The translations under genes and the position numbers were made by a program. Shown piece after piece: positions 40,071 through 49,538 of a stretch of 64,000 bases of DNA. Position 1 is the stretch's first letter. Every line of letters starts with the position of its first letter. The notes under the pieces are model-generated. The model saw only the letters and a list, made by a program, of their open reading frames with translations, was not told the origin of the DNA and ran no database searches. This stretch comes from Paenibacillus cremeus (GTDB taxonomy: Bacteria > Bacillota > Bacilli > Paenibacillales > NBRC-103111): assembly GCF_007786445.1 (NCBI RefSeq), contig NZ_VNJI01000029.1, positions 23,633-87,632 on the forward strand. The letters are read 5' to 3'.

Positions 40071-42176
40071 TTAATTTATTTTATCGAATACAAGAAGCTC
40101 GCTTGAATAATCACCCCACAGTGGAATATTCACTCCGCGATTCATTAAGGAAGCACCGCTTCGCTCAAGATTAAATTGCTTGCAAGCGTAAATTCCTTGT
40201 GGGTCCAGGCCTCTTAGTCTGATTGAAAATGACGGATGTCTAAATTGCGGCGCATGTCTAAAGGCAAACAGCACAGTTTGCGAGCATTCATCGTTCACAA
40301 ATTGGAAAGCCGCGCCGTATTGACTGCGTGGTGAAACCAGACGATACAATTTACCGTTTTGAGTCGTTTCACGTATTTCCTTGTATTGCGAGATGTAAGA
40401 TTTGATCTCTTCCAATTCTTCTGGACTAAAATCATCGAAAATTAAGCTGAAGCCCAGCGGACACATCATTGCACTATGAAAACGGTACTTCAGAGAAGTT
40501 TTTCTTAAATTATTGTCATCTGGTGAAGCGGTAACCCATGCCATCATCGCTTTCGGGGTATAGGCAAGTGAATTCCCTTCTTGAATGAACAGCCGATCAA
40601 ATGGATCCGTATTGTCGCTTGGCCACAATTGATATGCATATTTCATAATGCCCATATCCATTCTCGCTCCTCCGGCAGAGCAAGATTCGATCATGACACG
40701 AGGATGCTTTTTCTGAAGTTTTTCTAACATACCGTAAACACCATACGTATGTCTAACCCAAATTTCTTTATGGTGTTCACTTGGCGCTTCGGGCCAACCA
40801 GGCTCACTGAAGGAGCGATTCATATCCCACTTCACGTAAGCAATATCATGTTTCGATAGCAGCTCATCCAAACAGTTATAAATATATTCCCGAACGTCTT
40901 CGCGGCAGAAATTCAATACGAGCTGATTTCTGAGTTCTGTACCCTTTCTACCTGGAAAGTGATATACCCATTCCGGATGTTTACGATAAAGATGACTATC
41001 AGGATTAACCATTTCCGGTTCTATCCAGATACCGAATTTCATCCCTAAGGATTTGACATGATCAATGAGCGGATTGAGCCCATTCGGGAATTTTTTCTCA
41101 CTAGGGTACCAATCACCCAGACCTGAATGATCATCAAATCGATCACCAAACCAGCCATCGTCAACAACGAAATATTCCGCACCAAGCGCTGCCGCTTGAT
41201 TGGCCAAAGCCTTTTGATTTTCTTCATTAATGGCAAACTCAGTCGGGTACCAGGAATTGTACACCACCGGTCTAAGTTCATTTGCATTTCTTAAAATATA
41301 TTTTAATTGATAGCTATGCAAATTACGGCTAGCCTCTCCGAATCCTTGTTTCGTAAATCCGCCAATACATGTTGGCGAAGAAAAGGTTTCACTTGGCTTT
41401 AGATGCCATGTAAAATCAAAATCGTTAAACCCCGCTGCAACCTGCAAGGTTTGATAGTTTGTTCTTTCTACAACAATTTTCCAGTTGCCACTAAACGCAA
41501 TTGCACCAAAATATACATCGCCTTGCTCCTCTTGTGCGTCGCCAAAATCAATGGCATACCAGGGGTTAGCGTGATGACTTGTTCTACCTTGACGGCTTTC
41601 AAGCACCTTCTTACCTTCGTTTATAAGCTCATGACGTATTTTATTTTCCCCTCTGGAGAGGCCTGTCAAATAGGTCAAATGATAGTCGGGCTGGATGGGA
41701 AAATGCCAAATGGCCCCCATTAATTGCTCAACGGATATCGGTTCCGACCCCTCATTGACTAGCTCAACGTGACGTTCAATCAAATCAAACTCTGGAATCA
41801 ATTTGTAATGGAGCTTAACTAAAAGTGGTTTTAAATCATCCTTTAAATAAATAATCAAAACATTGTCGGATTTTATTTCAAAATGACTATAAACTAGCTT
41901 CAGGTCTCGTATTTGATCCGAAAAAGTAACCTTAATTCCAGGCTCGGCAAACCGGTATCCACCCCAAGGCATAATCTCATCTTTATAGGGACTCATCGCT
42001 CCTGCACCGGGATGTTCGTAGTCTCTATCAATATCAAAATAATCGATATCAGAGGTTTGCAAGCCGCCCCAATATAAATTTACAATGTTGCCCTTGCCGT
42101 CGATACCGATTCCATATTCCGACTGTTTCGTCTTTAGTATCCACATTTTTTGCTTTTCAAAATATCGAATGGACAT
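40071..42176 (-). CDS. GH36 alpha-galactosidase
   Basis: A 701-residue retaining alpha-galactosidase of the tetrameric GH36 type. The N-terminal beta-supersandwich runs to about residue 300; the barrel follows with FVVDDGWFGDR, the nucleophile D451 in YVKWDMNRSF, and ESCSAGGARMDMGIMKY leading to the acid/base D521 in WPSDNTDPF. It releases galactose from raffinose-type sugars or galactomannan fragments inside the cell; no signal peptide is present. It ends a three-gene operon with a ROK kinase (5 bp away) and an isomerase fusion protein. No transporter is in this operon. Confidence 0.93.
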   Translation of the reverse strand: MSIRYFEKQKMWILKTKQSEYGIGIDGKGNIVNLYWGGLQTSDIDYFDIDRDYEHPGAGAMSPYKDEIMPWGGYRFAEPGIKVTFSDQIRDLKLVYSHFEIKSDNVLIIYLKDDLKPLLVKLHYKLIPEFDLIERHVELVNEGSEPISVEQLMGAIWHFPIQPDYHLTYLTGLSRGENKIRHELINEGKKVLESRQGRTSHHANPWYAIDFGDAQEEQGDVYFGAIAFSGNWKIVVERTNYQTLQVAAGFNDFDFTWHLKPSETFSSPTCIGGFTKQGFGEASRNLHSYQLKYILRNANELRPVVYNSWYPTEFAINEENQKALANQAAALGAEYFVVDDGWFGDRFDDHSGLGDWYPSEKKFPNGLNPLIDHVKSLGMKFGIWIEPEMVNPDSHLYRKHPEWVYHFPGRKGTELRNQLVLNFCREDVREYIYNCLDELLSKHDIAYVKWDMNRSFSEPGWPEAPSEHHKEIWVRHTYGVYGMLEKLQKKHPRVMIESCSAGGARMDMGIMKYAYQLWPSDNTDPFDRLFIQEGNSLAYTPKAMMAWVTASPDDNNLRKTSLKYRFHSAMMCPLGFSLIFDDFSPEELEEIKSYISQYKEIRETTQNGKLYRLVSPRSQYGAAFQFVNDECSQTVLFAFRHAPQFRHPSFSIRLRGLDPQGIYACKQFNLERSGASLMNRGVNIPLWGDYSSELLVFDKIN

Positions 42177-42181
42177 TTGCG

Positions 42182-43117
42182 CTACCTCTTCCTTTCTAAC
42201 AACCTAGAGACGCCCAACAATACCGAGGTATCCGGATCATCAGCCACCATAAATCGAACCTTTCCCCACGGTGTCCAAGCCAACCGGTGAACGCGCTCTT
42301 CAAGCAGAGGGACGATGATTTTCTTTGACTTCATTAGCCCCCCACTTAGAATGACAACATCAGGGTCATACGCATGAATGAGATTCACGATACCCGCGCT
42401 CCAATTCGATATCAAATCCTCTAATAGATCGATGCTGGTGCGATCGCCGGCTCTAGCTGCCTCTACAATTGTTAAATAATTAATTTCAGACGCATGGGCC
42501 AATCTACTCCCCATAAAGTCGACGTGCTGTCTTGCCTGATGCTCCAAAGCCCATGAACCGGATTGAGCCTCCAGACACCCTATATTACCACAATTACATG
42601 ATGGGCCGTTAATATTGGTCGTGAAGTGCCCTCCAAGAATGCCTGCCTGATAATGACGCCCGCGAAGTATTTGATCATTAATAATGGCAGCCGTCCCGAT
42701 GCCAGTTCCAAAAGTCATCAATACGGCATTCGTTTCCCCCTGCGCAACGCCATAGGCCGTTTCCCCGATCAGTGCCGCGCGGGCGTCATTCTCAAGCACT
42801 AAAGGCAAAGAAAAAGCTCCAGAAACCCATTCAAAAAATGAAAAGCCGATTGCATCCGCATACTTATCGTTAATTGACAATATCGTTTGGTTATCAGTAT
42901 CCACTAATCCAGGAGTTGCCATCCCTATTCCGCTGCATTCCGAAATAGTATAACCACTCTGCGCCAACAACTCATGAATGGTAGCTTTAACAACCGGAAG
43001 TCGCTTCACTAACCCAGTATCCGATTGGGCCGATATGCTCGTTTTCGAGATGATAGCTCCTTTTTCAACCAAACCGATTTTTATATTGGTCCCACCAAAG
43101 TCTACCGCAATATTCAT
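42182..43117 (-). CDS. ROK family sugar kinase
   Basis: A 311-residue kinase with the N-terminal phosphate-binding motif AVDFGGTNIKIGLV, the catalytic Asp in LENDARAAL (about residue 104), the GTGIGTA loop and the zinc-binding ROK signature CNCGNIGCLEAQSG. There is no helix-turn-helix, so it is a kinase and not a repressor. Glucose, mannose and fructose kinases share this form; the neighbouring mannose-6-phosphate isomerase domain suggests mannose or fructose as substrate, but this is inference. GGAAGGCGGGG precedes the ATG. Confidence 0.9.
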   Translation of the reverse strand: MNIAVDFGGTNIKIGLVEKGAIISKTSISAQSDTGLVKRLPVVKATIHELLAQSGYTISECSGIGMATPGLVDTDNQTILSINDKYADAIGFSFFEWVSGAFSLPLVLENDARAALIGETAYGVAQGETNAVLMTFGTGIGTAAIINDQILRGRHYQAGILGGHFTTNINGPSCNCGNIGCLEAQSGSWALEHQARQHVDFMGSRLAHASEINYLTIVEAARAGDRTSIDLLEDLISNWSAGIVNLIHAYDPDVVILSGGLMKSKKIIVPLLEERVHRLAWTPWGKVRFMVADDPDTSVLLGVSRLLERKR

Positions 43118-43141
43118 CGCACACCCCGCCTTCCAGCCATG

Positions 43142-44887
43142 TCAGCTTCTCACATAAGCTTTAATCGTACCTAGCCGCGTTCCCTGACTGCGCTCGGTTG
43201 GTTTAATTGTATAGGCTCCCACTGATGCAGGAACAATGAACGTCTCGGCATAACGAATGATAAACGGTTCAAAAGCGCCAGAAGGACTCTCTACTACAGC
43301 CTCTTCCCCTTCTACCAGATTCAGCATCTGAACGCCACCTTCGGTATGATGATTGACCTTAGCTGTAAACCAATGTCTTCGGGTTTCAATAAATTCCAGC
43401 TCATGCAATCCTGTTCGTTCCTCAACCCAGCCTTCGCCTTCGCCGATCTTTACCACCGGATTCACCAGATTTCGCTCGACCCAATCCGTTGTACGATCCC
43501 ATTGAATGTTTTTACGACCATGCTGCAAATGAACCGGACGAGGCTTCCCATCAAGGCCAAGCCTGTCCCAATCCCACAATTTGAACGTAAAAATATATGG
43601 CGTTGCACTAATTTCCAGCACCATCCCGCCAGCACCCGAGCAGTGAACCGTACCTGCCGGAATCAGAAAGTGATCATGCTTCTTCGCCGGGAACAGATTC
43701 ACATACTTTTCAGCTGGGAAGGAATAATCGCCTGCTTGTGCGCGTTCCAGATCCATCATCATATCCTCAGGCCTGATTCCGTCTTTTAATCCGAGATAAA
43801 CGACTGCCCCTGGAACCGTATCCAGCATGTAGTAGCTTTCATCCTGCGTATAGGACATGCCAAAGGTTTCACGAATGTAATCGGTAAGCGGATGAACCTG
43901 CAGGCTCAGATTCTGGCCGCCTATAGTATCGAGAAAGTCGAAACGAATTGGGAACTCCGCCCCAAATCTTGCAAAAACCTTCTCTCCGAGCAAATTTTTA
44001 TTCTCAAAAAAGACCAGATTAATCGCGGGAACTTCAACTCGAGTACTTCCTACAACCAAATACACGCTATTTTCTTCAGGCACACCGTCAAATCCCCAAG
44101 CGTAAGGGTGTTCTCGTTTTTCCAGGTCAATCTTATCTTCCAGCCATTTCCCTCCCCACACGCCAGGGTCAAAATATGGCACTAACCGAAAAGGCCTGTT
44201 TACCGTTTGCTTCATTGCGTCAAATAACGCGTCTTTACTCAGCATCTTGGGGGCATCTTTAGCATTGGTATCCAAATAATAATCCGCTTGAGGCAATATC
44301 GCGCGCTTCATTCGATCCGCCGCGCGCCATTCAACGAAATAACCGCGTTTATATTTTCTAAGAATGTCCTCCGAATGGTTGTCTGCGAGCCAATTGCCAA
44401 ATTCATGGCTGCGGTATCTGAGCTGGATTTCCCAACGTGCCATATCGGCATAGATGAGTGCATCCGCATTAGATACAAGTGACGCTCCTGTTCCGATTAC
44501 AAGAATGACACCCTCATTTAAAGATGCGATTTCAGCCTGTATCTGAGCCAATTTCTTGCTATCGTAAAAATCGACGATATCAAACGGAGCCATGTAGCCA
44601 AATACTCGATCATCCGTCAAACATCTTTCAATCATGTTATCAATTCGTTCCTGATCTTTTACTGCTTTCTCTACATAAACAACCTTTACCGGGTTCAGAT
44701 GCTCCTGCAGCCCTGTCACGATTTCTTCGATTCGCACACCAGGATAGCACTCAATGGTCAAAACAAACCTTTGTTTGCCTGAAATCGATCTCTGCAGCTC
44801 CTTAGAAATTTGCCCGTAACCGTTCCAGACCGCTTGTTCCCAGCCCTTGATTTCAATTGAAGGTAATTTATTGTACAATTTCGCCAT
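43142..44887 (-). CDS. Fusion of kinase-like domain and class I mannose-6-phosphate isomerase
   Basis: A 581-residue protein in two parts. Residues ~1-215 look like a nucleoside/phosphoribulokinase-fold domain, but the expected P-loop is replaced by LTIECYPGVRIEEI, without Gly-Lys-Ser; a conserved-looking block is ARWEIQLRYRSHEFGNWL. Residues ~220-581 are a cupin-fold class I phosphomannose isomerase with zinc ligands in LQVHPLTDY and IPAGTVHCSG. The latter interconverts mannose 6-phosphate and fructose 6-phosphate. The N-terminal part probably lost ATP hydrolysis and may bind a ligand. The ATG at 44887 follows GAGGGG by 7 nt. It opens the operon with ROK kinase and GH36. Confidence 0.85.
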   Translation of the reverse strand: MAKLYNKLPSIEIKGWEQAVWNGYGQISKELQRSISGKQRFVLTIECYPGVRIEEIVTGLQEHLNPVKVVYVEKAVKDQERIDNMIERCLTDDRVFGYMAPFDIVDFYDSKKLAQIQAEIASLNEGVILVIGTGASLVSNADALIYADMARWEIQLRYRSHEFGNWLADNHSEDILRKYKRGYFVEWRAADRMKRAILPQADYYLDTNAKDAPKMLSKDALFDAMKQTVNRPFRLVPYFDPGVWGGKWLEDKIDLEKREHPYAWGFDGVPEENSVYLVVGSTRVEVPAINLVFFENKNLLGEKVFARFGAEFPIRFDFLDTIGGQNLSLQVHPLTDYIRETFGMSYTQDESYYMLDTVPGAVVYLGLKDGIRPEDMMMDLERAQAGDYSFPAEKYVNLFPAKKHDHFLIPAGTVHCSGAGGMVLEISATPYIFTFKLWDWDRLGLDGKPRPVHLQHGRKNIQWDRTTDWVERNLVNPVVKIGEGEGWVEERTGLHELEFIETRRHWFTAKVNHHTEGGVQMLNLVEGEEAVVESPSGAFEPFIIRYAETFIVPASVGAYTIKPTERSQGTRLGTIKAYVRS

Positions 44888-44953
44888 AGGAATTCCCCTC
44901 ATATGCTGTAGTAACTCGGAAATCATTATAGCTCTGAATTTGGGCTGCTGTAT

Positions 44954-44983
44954 TTGCAGAGAAATGCCTCTTTTTTGTATAAT
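44954..44983 (+). promoter_or_regulatory. Candidate promoter of the AraC gene
   Basis: TTGCAG, 18-bp spacer and TATAAT at 44978-44983. The start point would leave only a short leader before AGGAGGTG. A second TATAAT on the minus strand at 44930-44925 may serve the divergent operon. Confidence 0.5.
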
Positions 44984-45004
44984 CCGGACATAGGAGGTGA
45001 AACC

Positions 45005-45907
45005 GTGGAGCACTACTTGTATAAGCAAGCGAATGCACTTTTGAATCAAGTCGCTATTGATCTTTCAGGGGATACGGCTTCCTTTCTTGTCCATTACTGG
45101 GGTGTGGTGCCTAAGCATTACGATAATCATGTGCATCGGCACTCTTTTTTCGAAGTTTGTTATGTCATGCATGGGGAGGGAAATTACTCCGATCATGACT
45201 GCATTTATCCCTTATCTACAGGCACGATGTTTATTTCGCGTCCAGGTATCTGGCATCAGATTCGCAGCGATACCGGACTCGCTTTGTTTTTTGTGGCATT
45301 TGAAGTCATTGAATCCAAGTCTTCGCTCACAATCATTAATCAGTTCAACGAGTTGGCCGAGAATATGCATGTGGTTATTCCAGATGCTCAATCGTCACCC
45401 TCTGTCCAAATTTTTAACGCCATATTAGGACTCGTAAAATCAGGCGCTCCTGCAAATGAAGACATGTACCGTCACTTGTGCCATTCTCTTTTGAAATCTT
45501 TTTTGTATTTGTTTAAGAGTCAATCGGTTACAACTGGCGATCTCACGATACAGGACACAAGCGGGAGTCGGCTCATGCACAGAGCAAAGCTATATATAGA
45601 TGATAATCTATCGTCCTCGCTACACCTAAAGCACATTGCACAATATTTGAATATTTCGGAGCGACATTTGTCTAGATTGTTTTTACAGCATCTGGGTCAA
45701 TCCTTTATTCATTACTTACAGGAAAAAAGAGTTCAAAAGTCCGTAGAAATGCTGATGAGCAGCGAAATGGCAGTTAAAGAAATTGCAAAGATCGCTGGTT
45801 TTGAATCCGTTCATTATTTTACTCGCGTTTTTACTAATAAGATTGGCGTCTCTCCAGCAAAGTTCCGTAAAACTCAATTTTCCGACAACCTCAAACCTCG
45901 AAAGTAG
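45005..45907 (+). CDS. AraC family regulator with cupin sensor domain
   Basis: A 300-residue one-component regulator. The N-terminal cupin-like AraC ligand domain carries HRHSFFEVCYVMHGEG (residues ~35-50) and FISRPGIWHQIRSD; two helix-turn-helix units fill the last ~100 residues (LKHIAQYLNISERHLSRLF and IAKIAGFESVHYFTRVFTNK, ending GVSPAKFRK). The start is a GTG at 45005 with AGGAGGTG 4 nt upstream; an upstream ATG at 44954 overlaps the promoter. It is divergent from the isomerase-ROK-GH36 operon and probably activates it in response to a galactoside or its product. Confidence 0.9.
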   Translation: MEHYLYKQANALLNQVAIDLSGDTASFLVHYWGVVPKHYDNHVHRHSFFEVCYVMHGEGNYSDHDCIYPLSTGTMFISRPGIWHQIRSDTGLALFFVAFEVIESKSSLTIINQFNELAENMHVVIPDAQSSPSVQIFNAILGLVKSGAPANEDMYRHLCHSLLKSFLYLFKSQSVTTGDLTIQDTSGSRLMHRAKLYIDDNLSSSLHLKHIAQYLNISERHLSRLFLQHLGQSFIHYLQEKRVQKSVEMLMSSEMAVKEIAKIAGFESVHYFTRVFTNKIGVSPAKFRKTQFSDNLKPRK

Positions 45908-46047
45908 TAAGTGACAAAGAAAGAATTGCATATACAGTAACTTACCCACTGCCATTCCTGCAAGTGTACTTATAGAAAGACAGTACAGAGATGCTGTACG
46001 ATTTTCCCGCTTTTAAATAAGATTTTATGGAGAAAAACTCAAAACAA

Positions 46048-46089
46048 AACGTCTTTGCTCCGGTTCACTGCCCCCGGAACAAAGACGTT
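46048..46089 (-). terminator. Terminator of the galacturonidase operon
   Basis: Arms AACGTCTTTG (46048-46057) and CAAAGACGTT (46080-46089), extended inward by TCCGG/CCGGA with one mismatch; the minus-strand tail is UUUUGUUUUGAGUUUUU. It also faces the AraC gene and may act both ways. Confidence 0.8.
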
Positions 46090-46096
46090 CGTTACT

Positions 46097-47485
46097 CTAA
46101 ATTGACCAGCCAGGTAAATAGGCCTTGGTATTGTCCAGCATCTGTTGAAACAAGCTCTCCGTATCCTTAACATCCAGCGTAACTAGCGGATCATTAATAA
46201 ACGCTTGAAAGGCCAGCGATTTATCCTTCGTCAACGCCGCCTGAAGCACAGTTTGCTGATTCGTGACGTGCCGGGCAACCAGACTATGCAAGCCCAGCGG
46301 CAATTGTCCGGCGATCACCGGCTTGATGCTATTCCTGCTAAAGACTGCATTGGTTTCCACAACAGCGCCTTGGGGCAGCCCGAGCATTTGGCCTTGATTC
46401 GGCAAATTGACATTCGTCACCAGCTCTCCAAGGCCAAGCAGCGCCTTGATCTGCTGCACACCTTCCTCACCTGAAGGCTTAAGATCGACCTGTTCCTCTC
46501 CTTGCGCCAATCTTTGATTTCTCAGTACTTGCTCCTTGCGATGCCCTACCCTCCACTCGACCGGAGTTAAGCTAAACTTACACTCCGCCACCGTCTGAGG
46601 GTCCTTCAAGTACGATGGCGGCATAAATTCAGCCAAATGCCGATCCCCTGCCGCCGCAATGAGGCCATATCTTCGAAATAAATCAAACTTGACCCTGTTT
46701 GCAGCAGCAAAAATATCCGTTTTCCAATACTCGGTTCCTCTCGCCTCGAAGCCTTCCTCATAATGTTTATCTACGAATGCCTTATACAGCGGGAACAGGT
46801 CAAGCCCTTTGTAAGACGCGCTGTCCAGCCACGTAAAGTGATTGATGCCCAGCACATTCACCTTGATTTCATTGCGCTTCACGCCTTCGATTCCCAGCAT
46901 TTCGGCCAGCATGCTGACCATTAGCCGCTGCGTACCAAACACCTCATGACAGCAGCCGAACGCCTTAATCTTTGGAAACACCTCGTAAAGTGCGGCGGTA
47001 CAGATCGTCATCGGATTAGTGTAGTTAATCACCCATGCCTCTGGAGCATAATCCCGAATGCCTTCGGCAATCTCGACATACATCGGGACGGTCCGCAGCG
47101 CTCGTACCAGGCCTCCCGGCCCAACCGTATCCCCTACCGCCTGGTAAATGCCGTATTTCTCCGGAGTATGCACATCGGAAGCCATTTCCTCAAACGTACC
47201 CGGGAAGATGGAGATGATGACAAAATCGCAGCCCGCCAATGCTTCCGGCAAGCTCCGCACTGCTGTATAATTCCATTTGCCTTTCACGTCCGTCCGGCTG
47301 GACAACCGATTTCCAATGCTGGCATTATCCTGAGCGGCTGCATAATCGATATCGTATAGCCTGACTTCACCGCTCAAGCTTTCTTCCAGGGCGAGATCGC
47401 TCATCAGCTTCCATGCCCATTCCCTTGAGCCTCCACCGATGTATGCGATTGTGATCGGATCCGCTTTATCATTTACATGTGTCAT
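46097..47485 (-). CDS. lplD: GH4 alpha-galacturonidase, LplD-like
   Basis: A 462-residue GH4 enzyme using NAD and a divalent metal. The N-terminal Rossmann motif is AYIGGGSREWAWKL; the substrate/metal region is INYTNPMTICTAAL, GCCHEVFGTQ (metal-binding Cys and His) and LGINHFTWL. It matches Bacillus subtilis LplD, an alpha-galacturonidase, along much of its length as I recall (VGDTVGPGG, AAGDRHLAEF, GELVTNVN, PNQGQ). The family reaction oxidises C3, eliminates the aglycone and re-reduces. It probably cleaves pectin-derived oligogalacturonides in the cytoplasm. The ATG at 47485 follows AAGGAG. It is last in the operon of importer and two dehydrogenases. Confidence 0.88.
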   Translation of the reverse strand: MTHVNDKADPITIAYIGGGSREWAWKLMSDLALEESLSGEVRLYDIDYAAAQDNASIGNRLSSRTDVKGKWNYTAVRSLPEALAGCDFVIISIFPGTFEEMASDVHTPEKYGIYQAVGDTVGPGGLVRALRTVPMYVEIAEGIRDYAPEAWVINYTNPMTICTAALYEVFPKIKAFGCCHEVFGTQRLMVSMLAEMLGIEGVKRNEIKVNVLGINHFTWLDSASYKGLDLFPLYKAFVDKHYEEGFEARGTEYWKTDIFAAANRVKFDLFRRYGLIAAAGDRHLAEFMPPSYLKDPQTVAECKFSLTPVEWRVGHRKEQVLRNQRLAQGEEQVDLKPSGEEGVQQIKALLGLGELVTNVNLPNQGQMLGLPQGAVVETNAVFSRNSIKPVIAGQLPLGLHSLVARHVTNQQTVLQAALTKDKSLAFQAFINDPLVTLDVKDTESLFQQMLDNTKAYLPGWSI

Positions 47486-47501
47486 CCCATTAAACTCCTT
47501 C

Positions 47502-48503
47502 TTAACCTGTAATCTTGACGGGGGCTCCCGTTCGCGCCGAGCGGTAGATGGCTTGGACAATCTCAAGCGACTTCCTGGCCTCGGCACCGCTCACAAAGGG
47601 CTGCCGATCCTCTTTGATCGCATCCATCATATCTTTCAGCTGATAGTAGTGAGCATTGACAGGAGACTGCTCTTGACCCGAATCATAGCCCTCCCCAGAC
47701 TTCAGCTTCCATTCCTTCATCTTATTGCTCTCGATGACCGCGCTGCCGTGCTCTCCATACACATCCAGCCGGGTATAGAAGCCCGGGTATGCACTAACGT
47801 TGCCTTCAATCATGCCCAGCGCTCCGGACTTAAATTTGACGGAAGCCACCGCCAGATCCTCGACCTCAATGCGTTCATGCGCTCTTGTAGCGCAGTACGC
47901 AAACACTTCCTCCACGTCGCCCATAATGTATTGGAGCAGGTCGATATAATGAATCGACTGGTTCATCACGGCGCCTCCGCCGTCCAATGCCCAGGTCCCG
48001 CGCCAGGCTACTTGATCGTAATACTCCTGGGGCCGATACCATTTGGTGTGGGCGGCCCCAAAATTCAACTGGCCGAATTTTTCTTCTCGAATCGCCTTTT
48101 TTATCTCCATGACCGCCGGATTAAATCGATGCTGAAAGATGCAGCTTAATTTGACTCCGGCCTCGCGGCAAGCGTCGATCAGCGCATCGGCTTTGTCCAG
48201 ACAAATATCGATCGGCTTTTCCGTGATGACATGCTTCCCGGCTTTCGCCGCAGCGATGCCGATCTCCGCATGCGTTCCGCTGGCGGTCAAAATATTGACT
48301 ACGTCGATATCGTCCCTCTGGAGCATCTCGTGATAATCGGAATAGGTGGCAGCGCCGTAGAGCTCCTCGGCTTTCTTTCGTTTGTCCAAATTTCGATCGC
48401 ACACAGCCGCAAGCTTCGCTCCTGGTAATTCGGCGATAGCTTTGGCATGATACTGACTCACTTCTCCAAAGCCTATAATGGCAAAATGAATGGCATCCTT
48501 CAT
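47502..48503 (-). CDS. Gfo/Idh/MocA family oxidoreductase
   Basis: A 333-residue NAD(P)-dependent dehydrogenase with an N-terminal FAIIGFGEVSQYHAKA Rossmann motif, the catalytic motif TEKPIDICL (about residue 90) and a C-terminal domain with GGGAVMNQSIHYIDLLQY. Family members oxidise or reduce sugar or inositol hydroxyls. Its neighbours are an MDR dehydrogenase and an LplD-like galacturonidase, so a keto-uronide or keto-glycoside substrate is plausible but unproven. I start at the ATG at 48503; an upstream ATG at 48527 overlaps the previous gene and lacks a ribosome site. Confidence 0.88.
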   Translation of the reverse strand: MKDAIHFAIIGFGEVSQYHAKAIAELPGAKLAAVCDRNLDKRKKAEELYGAATYSDYHEMLQRDDIDVVNILTASGTHAEIGIAAAKAGKHVITEKPIDICLDKADALIDACREAGVKLSCIFQHRFNPAVMEIKKAIREEKFGQLNFGAAHTKWYRPQEYYDQVAWRGTWALDGGGAVMNQSIHYIDLLQYIMGDVEEVFAYCATRAHERIEVEDLAVASVKFKSGALGMIEGNVSAYPGFYTRLDVYGEHGSAVIESNKMKEWKLKSGEGYDSGQEQSPVNAHYYQLKDMMDAIKEDRQPFVSGAEARKSLEIVQAIYRSARTGAPVKITG

Positions 48504-48517
48504 AGAACGAGGTACAC

Positions 48518-49504
48518 CTACTCCCATATGATCAAATTGGCCAGAACCCCGCTATCCCATGACAGCACTTTGTCGTAAGCCGGCACAGCTTGATCCCATT
48601 TCACTTGATTCGTTACCAGCGACTGCATGTCAACCTTCCCCAGCTTCAGCAATTGCAGAAAGCAGTTTCCATTGTCCCTGAACGTCCAATACCCTGGATG
48701 CGACTCGAACTCAGGATTGGTCGAGATGTGTGCGCCGATGATGTGCACGCCTTTCTTGTGCACATCCCGGTAAAAATTAATAGAGCTATCGCCCCGCGTG
48801 CTGCCTAACAAAACGACACGCCCATAGCGTCGGACGCACTGCAGCGCAAGCGAGATCGGCTCGGGGAACCCTGTGGACTCGATGACGACATGGGGACCGG
48901 CTCCACCCGTTTGCTCTTTGAGCTGCTCGATCCAGTTCTCCTCAGCGGAGTTAATCACTGGCTCGTTATTCAATCTCGAGGCCATCTGCAGCTTGCTCTC
49001 CACCCGATCTACCCCAAAAGCCTGAATCGCCCCGCTATTGCGGACCAGCTGCATGGCGATCTGCCCGATCAAGCCCAGACCGAGGACCATGGCTGTTTCA
49101 CCCAGCTCGATGTTCGCCTTTCTGACCGCCTGCATCGCGATCACCCCGAGCCGGATGAACGCAGCGTCTTCGAAGGAGACTCCATCAGGGATATGCACGG
49201 CTCTTACCGCATTTACGTTCGCAATCGATTTGTGAAACATAATGCAAGCCACACGGTCGCCTACAGCAAAGTCTGTAACCTCAGCTCCCACCTTCTCGAC
49301 CACGCCCGCACAGCTGTAGCCGAGATGCTGAGGGTAATGCGAATCGGTATTTTCCAAGTTCAGAATAAAGGCCCGCTCCGTCCCCGGACTTATCACCGAC
49401 GCACAAGCCCTGACCTGGATTTCTTTGGCTCCCGGATCGGAAACCTCTTGCTCCTGATAGCCTACACGGCCCTTCTCTAATGCCATAATCGCAACACTTT
49501 TCAT
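48518..49504 (-). CDS. MDR (zinc-type alcohol dehydrogenase-like) oxidoreductase
   Basis: A 328-residue medium-chain dehydrogenase with a GroES-like N-terminal part (VISPGTERAFILN, HLGYSCAGVVEKVG) and Rossmann motif VLGLGLIGQIAMQL. The catalytic zinc Cys of classical alcohol dehydrogenases is replaced in the VISPGTE segment, and no structural four-Cys lobe is seen, so it belongs to the Cys-poor MDR group often paired with Gfo/Idh/MocA enzymes. It lies between permease and Gfo genes. ATG at 49504 (or the GTG just before it) follows GGAGG. The pairing mirrors YcjQ/YcjS at 34-38 kb. Confidence 0.85.
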   Translation of the reverse strand: MKSVAIMALEKGRVGYQEQEVSDPGAKEIQVRACASVISPGTERAFILNLENTDSHYPQHLGYSCAGVVEKVGAEVTDFAVGDRVACIMFHKSIANVNAVRAVHIPDGVSFEDAAFIRLGVIAMQAVRKANIELGETAMVLGLGLIGQIAMQLVRNSGAIQAFGVDRVESKLQMASRLNNEPVINSAEENWIEQLKEQTGGAGPHVVIESTGFPEPISLALQCVRRYGRVVLLGSTRGDSSINFYRDVHKKGVHIIGAHISTNPEFESHPGYWTFRDNGNCFLQLLKLGKVDMQSLVTNQVKWDQAVPAYDKVLSWDSGVLANLIIWE

Positions 49505-49538
49505 CACCGATGACCTCCATCAAATGGTTTATTATTCG

